Below are positions 22,161 through 32,884 of a stretch of DNA of 64,000 bases, piece by piece; position 1 is the stretch's first letter, and each line of letters opens with the position of its first letter. The position numbers were made by a program, and so were the translations under genes. This DNA comes from Uranotaenia lowii (taxonomy: Eukaryota; Arthropoda; Insecta; Diptera; Culicidae), in NCBI RefSeq assembly GCF_029784155.1, contig NC_073693.1, positions 142,155,988 through 142,219,987 of the forward strand, given 5' to 3'. The notes beneath the pieces are model-generated. The model worked only from the letters and a program-made list of their open reading frames with translations. It did no database searches and was not told where the DNA came from.

Positions 22161-22864
22161 CTTTGGAACACACTTGTAAGCATAAGGATTTTTGCGTAGC
22201 TCCAGACAGTAATTATTTTTTTCTGAATTTCATATCCGCAACAAATGAGTCATACGAACATTACAAATGGCTGAGCTTCGACCAACCCGATTTGAGTGGT
22301 TTTAGAAAAACATTTATATGTGAATCTTTTGAAACTAATATGTGAGACATGAAACAGCAAAATTATACACCGCTATTAACTTCCCACATTTAAAATAACT
22401 TGTTATTGTGCGTTTTATCATAGATTTTGTCTTCAGTTCAGAATAATGAAACTTAAGTTGCTTTATACAACTGCTGACGGCGTTCAACGTAGTCTAGTGA
22501 AACTCTGACATTCCTTCAGCATTCTATCCAATCAAACGTTTCGTCAAATAGTTTGGTAAAATAATACAAAAATATATTTTTTGCAGCATTCTATAACGTA
22601 AAACTAGAATTTCAAAATGATTTTCACAAACCGGCTTACAGTTTGGGATCCATTTGCAAAACTAGTGTACCGATTTTCATCATAAATGTCATTTTGGAGT
22701 CGTTTTATTATATGTAGACTTTTCCGGTAGTAATAAATATCCGTCATTTCAAAAATCGTGTAGTGTTCAACCCAATTTTGGCTGCGTACTGTTGTTTACA
22801 TCCAAGTGAAGTAAGCGTTGTAATTTTTTGACGTTTATCGCGAAGAAGTCTGAAAATACTCGCC
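22161..22864. other. No gene recognised
   Basis: AT-rich. The frame at 22163-22345 straddles the repeat edge and has no recognisable motif. Confidence 0.45.
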
Positions 22865-23180
22865 CTTACTCCCGAGCAACGAAAACGGATTGTGCACAAA
22901 TGGGACACTGTGAATGATCTTTCAATCAGAAAACTAGCTAAAGAAGAAGGTGTGAGTATCGGATCTGTTTAAACCGCGTTGAGAAAGCATGGAGAACAAT
23001 ATACTTTCCCAGATTTCCCGAGACGTGGTTGGAAACCTGGCCCTGCTGACATTATGGACAAGACGATCAAACGACATCCTTCGGCATCAGTAAATGCATG
23101 CCAAAAAAAGAATTGGACTTCAGACCCATCGTCCAAGACGAAGTAAAGGCTGATCTGCGGATTCGAGACTGACTGATCCC
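22865..23180 (+). pseudogene. Tc1/mariner-type transposase relic (helix-turn-helix part)
   Basis: One frame reads LTPEQRKRIVHKWD, LSIRKLAKEEGVSIGSV, then an in-frame TAA, then LRKHGEQY and a RRGWKPGPADI linker with a DKTIKRHPSASV region. A paired helix-turn-helix of this kind followed by a GRP-like linker is the N-terminal DNA-binding part of Tc1/mariner transposases. The DDE catalytic region is missing: the frame decays by 23180 and RTE sequence follows immediately. Family assignment is by motif style only. Confidence 0.5.
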
Positions 23181-23191
23181 GCTTGTCCAGT

Positions 23192-23690
23192 AATAACAAG
23201 GTCATGAGCGACGGCTACAAGCTGGAGATAGACTATGTCTATCTCGGCTCACTGGTGACAGCAGACAATGACACCAGCAGCCGTGAGATTCGGCGGCAAA
23301 TGATCAGCAGAAGTCATGCCTACTATGGACTCCACAAGTAACTGCGGTCGAGAAGACTTAGCTCTCGCACAAAGTGTAACCTTTACACGTCGCTCATTAG
23401 ACCGAATGTTCTCTACGGGCTCGAGACATGGATATTGTTCGAGGAGGATCTGCGTATACTCGGAGTATTTGAGCGACGAGTGTTAAGAACCATCTTTGGC
23501 GGCGTGAAGGAGAACTGAGTGTGCAGCCGAAGGATGAACCACGAGCTCGCGCGACTACGGTGAACCCAGTATCCGGACATGTTGCGAGAATGCCGGACGA
23601 CTGTCTTGCAAAAAAGGTGTTCGCTACAAATCCGGTAGGAACGAGACGAGCAGGGGCACAACGAGCGAGGTGGTTAAACCAGGTGAGCGT
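23192..23690 (+). pseudogene. RTE-like retrotransposon fragment A (C-terminal RT region)
   Basis: Translation gives YVYLGSLVTADNDTSS, REIRRQM, LRSRRLSSRTKCNLYTSLI, RPNVLYGLETW, LGVFERRVLRTIFGGV and HVARMPDDC, separated by stops and one frameshift near 23520. This is the thumb and C-terminal part typical of RTE-type and related LINEs of flies and mosquitoes. The polymerase core is absent. It ends at RWLNQV, where fragment B starts without a gap. Confidence 0.8.
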
Positions 23691-23699
23691 CACCTCGTT

Positions 23700-25790
23700 C
23701 TTGGCAAGATACAACTGAGAGTTGCACGTGTTCAACGGCGCGAGGATACGACGTCCGCCGGTTGGAGAATCTAGAGGTGAAAAGACTCTACGTTGAACAG
23801 CAAGAATACAGGGCTTCAAAACTGCCGACAGACGGAACAGTCGAAGAACAGTGGTGCGAAATCAAGAATGCCTTTATCACGACGAGCCATAATTCTCTCG
23901 ATAGTTTGTGGAAGAAGAAGTGAATGGATATCGGATGAAACTTGGAGAATGGTCGATGATCGGAGAAAGGCGAAAGTCGGAATTGAGCAGGCATGTACCG
24001 GGTCAGCCAAAGCAGCCGCCCGCTTACGATATGCGGAGCTGGAAAAAGGCAGAATGGGCTTGTAGACGAGACAAGAGAGCCTGCACAAACTCTCTAGCCG
24101 AAGAGGGAGAAAGAGCCGCCCGCTCATACAGATATCCAACTAATTTATGACATTTTTCGCATCCTTAGTGGCGCAAGGACCAATGCTAGAATGCCTTGGA
24201 AGACCGAGCAGGTCAGCTATTGACAGACGGAATAGATCAGCTCAAACGTTCGTAGTAGAGGTCATGGGTGTGTCGCGAACGGGGGGGGGGGGGGGGGGGG
24301 TAGTGCCGCTTCCTACAGGGGAAACTGCGGGGATAAGACAATACCTTCCCCGTAGCGGACATCGTAGGAAGGGGGTAAATCAATGTCAGGGGTTACCCAC
24401 GGGTAGAGAGGTTCTCGATGCCGGGCCAGCCTCTCAAGTCGGTGTAGGATGTCGTCACTGTCGGGAAACATCCGAGTCGTAGCGTTCTAAGTCCCAAATG
24501 TGTGCCGTGACAAGCGCGAGTCCAGGACAAGCTGCTCTCGATCTGGCACACGACGGGCAAAAAATCCTAGCATTGCCAGCCAAAGGGATACAAGAAGACC
24601 GGACAACGGTCGGAGTAGACTGATCCCATCGACAAGGGGTTGTCGAGTAGAGTGCGTCCGACCCCAGGGTTTGAAACTACAAAGATAAGATCTTCTGTAG
24701 TTGATGCCGTGGGTACGTCGCCTTCGTGTGTAGGATGCTCCACCTTCGGGGAGTATCTGAGTAGTGCGGTTCCCAACGATTGAAGCTTCGAGGATAGGAC
24801 TTTACATTCTTCGCAGTGGAAATCGTTGGGAAAGGGCTATACCACGATCGGGGAATACCCACGGGTAGAGTGGCGTTCGACGCTGAGTGAGTCCTACGAG
24901 TCGGTGTAGGATTACGTCTTCGTCGGGAATCATCGGGAGTAGTTGCGTTAAGTCCTGCGCGTGTGCTGTGACAGGACCTAGGATAACCTAGGATAACAGG
25001 TCAGGCTTCGAGTCGTTAAAGGAGAGGTCGGGCCTCGAGTCTTCTGGAGGAGAGGTTTGTGTGGTCAACCCCCAGTCTTCACAATAAGAGGTCGGGTCTA
25101 GAGTCGCAAGAGAAGAGATCAGGCCCGTAATCAACAAGAGGAGAGGTATAAGTGGAACTAGGTCTGCGCCCCCCGGTGAAGTTTGAGGAGTAGGAGGAAT
25201 ACACGGAGTATATCACGAGTGTTCCCATTCTACCCATGGACCCAGAGTAGCAAACTGTGGGTACGCGGTGACTCTTCGTGCCTTCCGTAAACCGTAAATT
25301 TTCCACCTGTGATTACCAACTCAAAAAAGCTCAAACGTTGGACTGAACATTACGAAGAACTTTTCCGAGTCACGAATAGTGATAGCCAACAAAAACCGCA
25401 ACAGTATGTCGGATTAATAGCGTCAACATCTGTGATCGATTGCATCCCTGCTGGAATGCTGAATGACGATCCTGCTGTCAGCACAAATGTTATCCTTGTG
25501 AAAATCCACGAGAAAGGGGACTTGACAGAGTGTGGTAACTGGCGTGGCATAACGTTGATCTGTACAACCCTCAAAGTACTCTGCAAAGTGGTTCTGAACA
25601 GGATTCAGGAGAAAATAGACGCTACACTCCGACGGCAAAAAGCTGGATTTCGTTCCTGATGACCATGTGTGGACTACATTACAACGCTACGAATAATACT
25701 GGAACAAATCAACGAATTTTACGACTATCTTTTGCTGGGGTTCGTTGATTTCGAAAAAGCATTTGACCGACTGAACAATTATTTGCTGAA
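23700..25790 (+). pseudogene. RTE-like retrotransposon fragment B (linker and first RT blocks), split by an insert
   Basis: It opens with IQLRVARVQRRED and the linker before the polymerase (SDETWRMVDDRRKAKVGIEQ, then KAAARLRYAELEKG, RRDKRAC). It continues frame-shifted to about 24250 and resumes at 25328 with LKRWTEHYEELFRV, EKGDLTECGNWRGITLICTT, LKVLCKVVLNRIQEKID and, after a frameshift near 25655, FVDFEKAFDRLN. The catalytic YADD box and everything after it are missing. Order and orientation show that B lies head to tail behind the 3' part of copy A, so two insertions or a rearrangement are joined here. Several stops make it non-functional. Confidence 0.8.
24251..25327 (+). mobile_element. 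1.08-kb retroposed insert with GC-rich repeated modules
   Basis: AGCTCAAACGTT occurs perfectly at 24239-24250 and 25328-25339. Removing the insert with one copy restores a continuous RT reading frame (DQLKR followed by WTEHYEE). The insert ends in an A-rich run before the right duplication, as after target-primed reverse transcription. It starts with a run of about 18-20 G near 24283. It contains two similar modules of about 120 bp (near 24405-24530 and 24868-24985; shared 'gtcggtgtagga', 'cgtcgggaa', 'gtgtgc') and then about four short repeats around GAGAGGTCGGGC (25020-25145). No ORF, and I do not recognise the family. Its GC content is well above its surroundings. Confidence 0.75.
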
Positions 25791-26655
25791 TGTTTAAAAA
25801 CTTTATGTTGAGTTGAGCCAAAATTGTCGAACTGTTTGAATCTGTAAACGTTATGAACAAATAAAAATGCTGTTTTGCTGTAAGCCTACTGAACAAAAGG
25901 CTTTAAAGACGATATAAACGTCGAACAAAAATATGCTATTTTTATGTCTGATCAAATGCGGTATGCCGAATTTATTTATGCTTTTTAATGCGATCAAGTT
26001 TTTAAATTGTAATCTTTTCTTTATTTTTTTGTGGATGGGCCTGTTGTGTAGCTTTTTCCCCCGATCATTCCAGAACTTCTTCTAAACGGATGTCTTTAAT
26101 AGTAAATTAATATTACGGCGCAAAAAAGCTTCGCTTATTTCAATTTGCTTGCGAACAGTATTAGATGTAATGCTTCTACTATTAAAAAAACTAAAATAAT
26201 TTCGAAAAAAAAATTCATTTTCAACTTGTCCATAAATCATAGCACATTCATTTAACACCACTTTACTGAATTGTTTTGCAGGCAATCATAAATAAATCTG
26301 ATGATCTTCATACATTTGCATTTCAACTCTCTGGAGCCACTGTACTTGATTAAGTGTTTTTTCTCTACTAGTTAACATATATTTAGAACCCACTGGGCAG
26401 AAAAGTTTCAACAATTTTTTCAAAAAAAAAAATTAATTCATATTTGCATATTTGAAAGCAATTATTTATGTTTTATTTATATGTTTGGTTTGCAGTATAA
26501 ACTAGGGTGACCAATTTTGGCTTCCTCTTATCGAAATTTTCAAAAAAAAAATGTCAGATAATGGCCGGAACATGATAGATCTGTTTCTAATACAAATGAT
26601 ATTTGATGAAGCTTTGAATGAATGCTACAATATCTAAACGATAATGAAAACTTAC
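25791..26655. other. Host intron 2 DNA next to exon 2
   Basis: AT-rich, no feature seen. The right end is the exon 2 donor, GTAAG on the minus strand at 26651-26655. Confidence 0.5.
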
Positions 26656-26812
26656 CTAAAATAGGTGAGGGCGGGGAATTTCGAGATGCCATACTGCTTC
26701 GCAAGTCGTTTGTCGTTGATTTTGACGAAGTCGACCCCGAACGAGTCGGTGTCATCGTCGATGTGCTCGAGTTCGGCTAATACTGTATCACATGTCGTAC
26801 AACTACGCGCAT
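26656..26812 (-). CDS. Host gene exon 2: thioredoxin-like module core
   Basis: The 157-bp exon is bounded by an acceptor (CATTGTAG, 26813-26820) and an AG|GTAAGT donor. It enters in phase 1: the T from exon 1 plus AT gives tyrosine, so the joined sequence reads VAVYWY then ARSCTTCDTVLAELE. It leaves in phase 2 within an arginine codon finished by exon 3. CTTC is the redox-site position of the thioredoxin fold. It is followed by ELEHIDDDTDSFGVDFVKIN, DKRLAKQYGI and KFPALTYF; the cis-proline strand FPALTYF is diagnostic of the fold. A luminal thiol-exchange or chaperone role is inferred. A longer open frame upstream of the acceptor (MKPKRNR...) is intron sequence. Confidence 0.92.
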
Positions 26813-27226
26813 CTACAATGTGGTTGGGTTCAGAAAGAAAGGTGCAATTAGGGCACACATGTTGGATAGGTATTCGATTCCGTTTGGGTTTCACCGTTTA
26901 GGTATTTTTCGAGCTGATTGTCCGATTGTTTGAAACGAGAGAGAGTGCAATCACAATACAAGGCTCTTAAATATATCAAAGAGTGTAGCTATATTGTTTT
27001 GTAATACAGTTTTACTGCACACGCTCTTAACCAATGCAGTTTGTTTTTTCGTTTTAAAATCACTTCATCATCACCTGGTTTGTATTATACTAAACCTAAT
27101 TTAACAGTTCTTGTCCAAATAATTAATAAACTCAGCGTTTGAATCGGATGGGTTACAGTCAAAAGACACTAGGTTCTCAAGCAATAATTTAATCAAGGGA
27201 TATTTGAAATGTTTCTCTTTCGGTCG
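26813..27226. other. Start of host intron 1 side next to exon 2
   Basis: Contains the acceptor and AT-rich sequence; nothing else recognised. Confidence 0.5.
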
Positions 27227-27728
27227 GACAGAGTCAATTTGGGGTCAATTTTGAATTTCTCAAACCCTGGGGTCTTAAAAGCTTCGTTTTGGTTCAAAAC
27301 TCATCGATGATTTTTTGCAGAATTTTGAAGTCACGTTTACATGAGTAAATTTGAACTTTTAGGTTTGTATGGGAACATTGTTTTTTTTTTACTGAAAAAT
27401 CAGCATCATTTTTGTTTCTGTGAAACCGAGCCTGGTAATGAGTTTCGATCTATTTTATGAATTCTCTGTAGGAAATTCTGCTAACAACTTTGCCCAAGAC
27501 TCTAACTTTGTATCTTATAAGGCAAAAACGTTATTAGCTGTTGAATAGTGGTATGTCTTTTTGCTTTGAAAAACAATCAATTCAACAGACATCACTACTT
27601 GTGCCTTTTAAAGTATTCCTTGAATTTTCAGAGCATAATATTCAATTTTGACATAAAACATAAAAATTCAAATTTACTCATGTAAACGTTTCTTCAAAAT
27701 TCAAAAATTAACCCCAAATCGACGCAGC
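27227..27728. mobile_element. Inverted-repeat element with GTCRATTTGGGGT ends, copy 1
   Basis: The left end reads AGAGTCAATTTGGGGTCAAT; the right end inverted reads GCGTCGATTTGGGGTTAATT. Sub-terminal CGTTTACATGAGTAAATTTG also occurs inverted near the other end (27655-27690). About 500 bp with no ORF; a non-autonomous DNA element. The first 330 bp match 29000-29335. Confidence 0.7.
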
Positions 27729-28818
27729 CTATTGGACAGTCTTAAAATCGAATGTGGTTAATTCAAAACATAATGGGAATAATTTCAACACCAATTCAGG
27801 ACATCTGATTATGTTATTCAACAACCGACTGGCAGTTGTGTCATTAGTCATTGCGATTGTTGCGCTCGGGTTGAGAAAAACTCAACAGTAACGAAAACAG
27901 CCAACCACCCAGGCAGGGCATTAGCGCCTGTTTTCCTCTTAGTGAGCTTCGGTCTAAAAATATCCAGCCGCCACTAATAAACATACATTTTTCCACGTCA
28001 GATTTCACGTACACAGACGATTCGTCAGAGCGTGTTTTCTTTCAAGTTCATGTTGTTGTCAATTCGGGAACAGAGAAACTTCTCTGCCCACGGAAGTTTC
28101 TTGTTTCACTTTTTTTTCGGGCGTTAAAACAGCCAGGAAAGAAGAGCATAGTCAACATTTGAAAACGGAGGTTTCTCCTTACAACTCGTTTTTTTCCTGT
28201 GTGCAAAATGTTTTGATGGACGTGAATGTTATTGATTTACATATATGTTTGTATATATGTATATAGGAATCGTTTTGACTTACAAACTTAAAATCTTAAG
28301 AAAATGTTGTAGGTGTTTGTAATTTTCATTTCCGAGAGCTTAGCAAAAACCATTCTAGGATGTATATAAATTTATTAACATCATTCCAGAGAAAATCTTT
28401 GTTTCGTATAGTGTAAATATGATCCAAATTTACTTGTAAAAAACTAATATAATTTAATTAAATGGTTTGTTTTGATTTTTTAAGTAACCTTTTGGGAAAA
28501 GGTATGTAAAGTTTTCGATGCAAAAAAAAGTGAGTATAAATAGATCCATTCAGCATTCCCAATGTCTCTTTGTTATTGTTAAAATCTTATGATAAAAAAA
28601 AAACAGTTAAACAGGCGATCAGCAATTCGGTGGCGATGCTCAAAATAACTAATTAAACCGTTTGATTCGAATCTGGCAACAGATTTTAGCTATCATTTCT
28701 AATTTTGGTAATACGGCGTTTCAAAGATAAAAACTTTAACACTGAACCACACTTTCATCAACCGTAGGTTGGTACACTGGTAGTTTTTTAAAAATGGCAG
28801 TGTTTTAAAAACTCCTAA
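27729..28818. other. Intron 1 DNA, no gene
   Basis: A slightly GC-richer patch at about 27840-28130 has no recognisable frame; the rest is AT-rich with short TATATG repeats near 28240. Confidence 0.45.
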
Positions 28819-28996
28819 GAGCAAGTTCACTCGTGTTGGGGGAAAGTGATAGAAAATTTTGACACTTGTAGCACATTTTGAAAATTTTACCATGCAAAAA
28901 TGTTTTCAAGATCTTTGGGCGTTGTATTTTTTTAACAGCACTGTTTCTATTCCAGCCGTATGTGATAGAAATATTGCTATTTTTGCATCACAGCAT
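28819..28996. mobile_element. Truncated copy of the GAGCAAG/TAA element
   Basis: It begins GAGCAAGTTCACTCGTGTTG after a TAA and follows the copy at 21035 to the 'gcatcacagc' position, then stops where the next element begins. The right arm is missing. Confidence 0.7.
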
Positions 28997-28999
28997 TAG

Positions 29000-29335
29000 A
29001 CTGAGTCGATTTGGAGTCATTTTTGAATTTTCAAATCCTGGGGTCTAAAAGGCTTCGTCTTGGTCCAAAACTCATTCATGATTTTTTGTAGAATTTTTAA
29101 GTAACGTTTACATGAGTAAATTTGAACTTTTATGTATGTATGGGAAAATTGAATATTTTGTACTGAAAAATCAACATCATTTTTGTTTCTTCTGTGGAAC
29201 CGAGCCAGCTTATGGTTTTTGTGCCAATTTATAAAACTCCTATAGGAAATTTTCCGCTGAACAACTTTGTCGAAGACTATAACTTCGTATCTTATTAGGA
29301 AAAAAAAGATATTAGCTGTTTAACAGGGGTAGTAT
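29000..29335. mobile_element. Truncated copy of the GTCRATTTGGGGT element
   Basis: It begins 'gactgagtcgatttggagtc' and matches the left two thirds of 27227-27728. The right terminus was not found. It interrupts the preceding small element. Confidence 0.6.
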
Positions 29336-29392
29336 GTAAACGTGAGAGTAAGAAGTGATCTGTTAGATATGAGAAGTTAATTTAGGCCGCCG

Positions 29393-30640
29393 ACCGTGGC
29401 CTAGAGGATAGCGTTTAAGTCTTCTAAGCCAGAGGTCATTTAGTACTCTTTTTGTGAGCTGATGGTGTTAGCACAGACAAACAGACAGGACACTCTGAAG
29501 GAATTCCGTTCAATTTTTCGCAAGAACTTCTGCATTGCCATCTGTTGGCGACATTGCCTTCCAATCAATTTCAATTTGAGAAATGGATCATGGTCACCTT
29601 TGACAATTTGGCATTTCAAGTCCGATCGTAAACAATCAATTCATCGTTTGTTCGGATGTATTGTTATTCTATTTTACAATCTTACTCAAACTTAGGAAAG
29701 GTTTATTCAATTTCAGATTCCTATATTGTTACTGATATCATTATTATTCAAATCAGAATAGACTTTCATTACCAATATAATCATTAATTCAATATCAACT
29801 GTAGGAACAAAACGGAATTATATATTAATGAGAATAGCTACGAAGAAAAGAATACTAATTTCATTCTACATAATATTTTTTATTGAAATCTATAATAAAA
29901 GAGCGACAATTCGGGTTCTTGGGTTCTGCTTCAACACCAGTTATCTTCGGTACAGCCTCTTTGTTACCAGTTCTTTTGGGTAAACTTTCAGCACTGATCA
30001 CACTTTCAGCTTAAATTTAATCATCTCAGGATAGGAACAGGAATTTTGAGCGAATTTAAGTTTACAGACTTTTCCAAATCTCCAGGGTAATTTGGAATCC
30101 ACTAGTCAGGCTTTGAGAGGGAATGAAGGAGTTGTTCCGATTTCACTGAACTTATCAATTTGCCGAACAATACTTGCACCGAAAAGCATATGAGTTGTCA
30201 CTTTAACTTCACAACCGTTAAGGAATAGATCCATCCAAGAGGTTCCGGAAACAAAAGTTAACGAAAATGTTGAAAAAAGCACTTAAAACTTTTTCTTTTG
30301 ATCAAAGAAAATTTGCGAACACAAAGGTACTTTGTTTATGTTGATTTTGAATTACATTGGAGACCATGGTGATATGGAGAAAAGGAAGGTTACCACGATC
30401 GAGAATCTTTTATTCGATAGCAGTGTACTCTAGTGTCGACATTGCCTAGCTTCTAGAGTTCTGAAACCGATTTGCGAAGAATGAAATTCGAGTGTCCCGT
30501 CTGTTTGTCTGTGGTGTTAGCATTAAGATGCTAGCCATTATATTCTTGAAAGACGCTTTAGTCTTAAGTAGAATTTAGATCTCTTCAAAGAAACGTGAAG
30601 TTTCACTTAGATCCTATTAGGATATATTGACAGTTCTACA
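29393..30640 (+). mobile_element. tRNA-derived SINE split by another element
   Basis: The head GCCGACCGTGGCCTAGAGGA resembles the head of the minus-strand copy at 55262-55480, with a box-A-like TGGCCTAGAGG. Box B is degraded in this copy. The body resumes after 30513 with AAGATGCTAGCCAT and a 'tctcttcaaagaaacgtgaagttt' region, also shared with the 55-kb copy. The interruption is the element at 29472-30513 and its 7-bp duplication. Confidence 0.65.
29472..30513. mobile_element. 7-bp-TSD family element A
   Basis: The ends are CACAGACAAACAGACAGGAC and the inverted CACAGACAAACAGACGGGAC, each continuing ACTC. GTGTTAG flanks it on both sides (29465-29471, 30514-30520). A sub-terminal 'ccatctgttggcgacattgcc' stretch is shared with the related elements. 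It is 1042 bp, AT-rich, with no plausible transposase frame. It is inserted in a SINE; the 55-kb SINE copy approximates the empty site. The superfamily is not assigned: 7 bp is unusual for most insect DNA transposons. Confidence 0.85.
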
Positions 30641-31194
30641 CGAACACCACCTTAGCAGGAGGCCTCAGCCCTAACCTCAAACCACAGACAAACAGACGGG
30701 ACACTCTTTTTTCATTCTTCGCAAAACTGTAATCACCAAGCTCCGAAGGTAGGCAATGTCGCCACCAGATAGCTCTGCCTCACCTTTGGAGAATTCAAAA
30801 TTTTGCATCATGGTAGCCCTTGTAATTTTGTTTGTTTACTTTGACGATCTGAAACCACTTCAATACGCAACTCTATTTGAACAATAGACATGAATCAAAA
30901 AGAGTTTTGTGAATCCGGATGGCGGTATTGGGTGCCTCGAAAGAGCCTGTATTGAACGGAAAATTACCTGAGATCAATTATGAAACGCATAATTTATTTA
31001 AAGGTATCAGAAGTCACTTTTTCTCTTTCGTATGCAGAAAATATTGGCAGTAATTAAATCCGCAAATTCTAATAACTTTAAAAAAATTCTTTCAGAAAAC
31101 TTCAAGAAATTGATTCATTGAGTATGACTATCGGAGATTGGCACGGATAATAAAAGGAAGCATTACACATATTGTGCATTTTAGTTAGGACGAG

Positions 31195-31365
31195 TAATTT
31201 TTCTCGAGTAAGCCATTTTGGTATTATTTACAGTAGTCGAGTCGATTCGAATTTCAGTCGAGTGCTTGAAGGTTTGTGACTCAGCTGTTTCACTCGACTA
31301 CCGTAATACGACATTTTGCTCGACTCGACAGTGACTGGAGTCAAGTCGAGTTACTCGACTCGTCT
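31195..31365. repeat. Cluster of CTCGACT/AGTCGAG motifs
   Basis: At least eight copies of AGTCGAG, CGAGTCGA or their complements within about 170 bp, in both orientations, inside element B. Could be sub-terminal protein-binding repeats or a decayed palindrome. Function unknown. Confidence 0.55.
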
Positions 31366-31993
31366 TATGTAATAAGGCCCATAATCACCCGTATCATACT
31401 GTTTCCTGAACGGAACGAACTACCGAAGTTAGTTTTCCTGTGCACAACGTAGGAGATACTCGAATCACGTTCAACCTGTCCTGATGCTCTTTTTATGTTC
31501 ATGCAAATTGCTTTTTTGGCGTGTTTAAGAATAAAATAAACAGACCGTTTTAAAAAAAAATCACAACATGTCAATTAGTGAACGTTTTAAAATTGGATTT
31601 TCAAAAGACCTCAAATAAGAACAAGATAAATTTTATGCGCTTTGTTCACGAGGCTACAACATTTTATTTTCAATTGAATTTTGAATTGTGGCGCTGATTC
31701 ACATCCGTAACGTTTCTGAATGTATTTCGAGTTTCGGAAACTCTCCACTTCCGACGGACTAGTCGCTGACGAGCATCACAGTTATAATTGATTTCACCAA
31801 AATAAATATTTATTAACCGTCACTTCCTGTTGTGTCTCCGAGCTCCGAGCTTTCTTGGAAATATTCTAACAGGATTGCGAAAAATGATGTTGGTGATCCG
31901 TTCAGTTTGTGAATTTTCCAATTAATCCATCTGGACTACAAAATTGTGAGATAAATTTCAAATTACGATGCATTGATGCAGTAATAATAACAA

Positions 31994-32884
31994 CCCAAGC
32001 AACCAAAAGTCCCATAAAATAGGTACAAAAACGTTAACTCAGCCCCATCATTGATATGAAGAACGTTCTATGCAGCTCAAAATTTAAGTTCTTATTGATG
32101 CTTTCAAGTTCCAAAACAAGTCTTAATGATCTTCTATTCAGCATCCAGCGGCCTATTAATTCAGCTTCCAAAAAATCGCAAAATGAGCAAACAATCTCTC
32201 TCTATCTCAACTGCACCCTTGGCTTCGGTTCATATCACCTTCTCTTGATTATTTACTATGTTCTATGGTGCCGCCATGATGCCACGTGTCGGATTCCAAA
32301 CTCGACAAATTGCTCAATTGCTTCTTTCCTACATTTCCTACATATATCGCATCAGAATGGTCACTCAATTACCAAATTTTTTATTGAAAAAAAACTTGCC
32401 CGGCTTGGGGATCGAACCCCGACCTTCGTGGTGAGAATCGAACCCGCTACCACAAGACCACGACTAGATGTTGTTCTAACGGAAACTAAAACTCGAAGTG
32501 GTGATTTAATTTTGAAAGCACATCAATGCACTTTTTGTGACTTACCAAATCCCGTTTTTAGCACTTTTGAGCCCTTTATGTGACTTACCAAATCCCGTTT
32601 TGAGCACTTTTGTGCCCTTTATGTGACTTAAGTCCCGTATAACGTACGTATAAATCCCTTTTGCAACTTTCAAGTTCGTTAATGAGTACATATAGATCAC
32701 TAATGGGAATTGGGCAAAACAAGTCACATACAACGTACATATTGATCACTTTCGCAACTTTCAAGTTCATTAATGAGTATATAAAGTTCACAAAAGAGAA
32801 TTAGGCAGTTGATTCTCTTTGTCAGCCACTATGTGACTTTCAATGCCTTCATTCAAGTAAATATGTGACTTTTGGTTGCTTGGG
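31994..32884. mobile_element. Inverted-repeat element with CCCAAGCAACCAAAAGTC ends
   Basis: Eighteen perfect terminal bases are inverted at the two ends (31994 and 32884). Inside are a tRNA-like SINE remnant (32400-32475), a 54-bp direct duplication (about 32525-32630, 'gtgacttaccaaatcccgtttt') and a second duplication of about 110 bp (32640-32790, 'gcaactttcaagttc' and 'aatgagta'). No ORF. It is nested in element B. Confidence 0.75.
32400..32475 (-). mobile_element. tRNA-like SINE remnant
   Basis: On the minus strand GTGGTCTTGTGGTAGCGG (box A-like, one mismatch) is followed by GCGGGTTCGATTCTCACC (box B). A second GGGTTCGATCCCC lies further on. No paired acceptor stem or flanking gene structure of a true tRNA. 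Confidence 0.5.

Noticed and set aside
24283..24302. G-run as a functional quadruplex element
   Set aside because: A single homopolymer run of this length may be a sequencing or assembly artefact; similarly at 56468-56483.
26813..26894. N-terminal extension of exon 2 (MKPKRNR...) as a protein start
   Set aside because: It lies upstream of a clear acceptor, and the joined exon 1 sequence supplies the missing residues of the thioredoxin fold.
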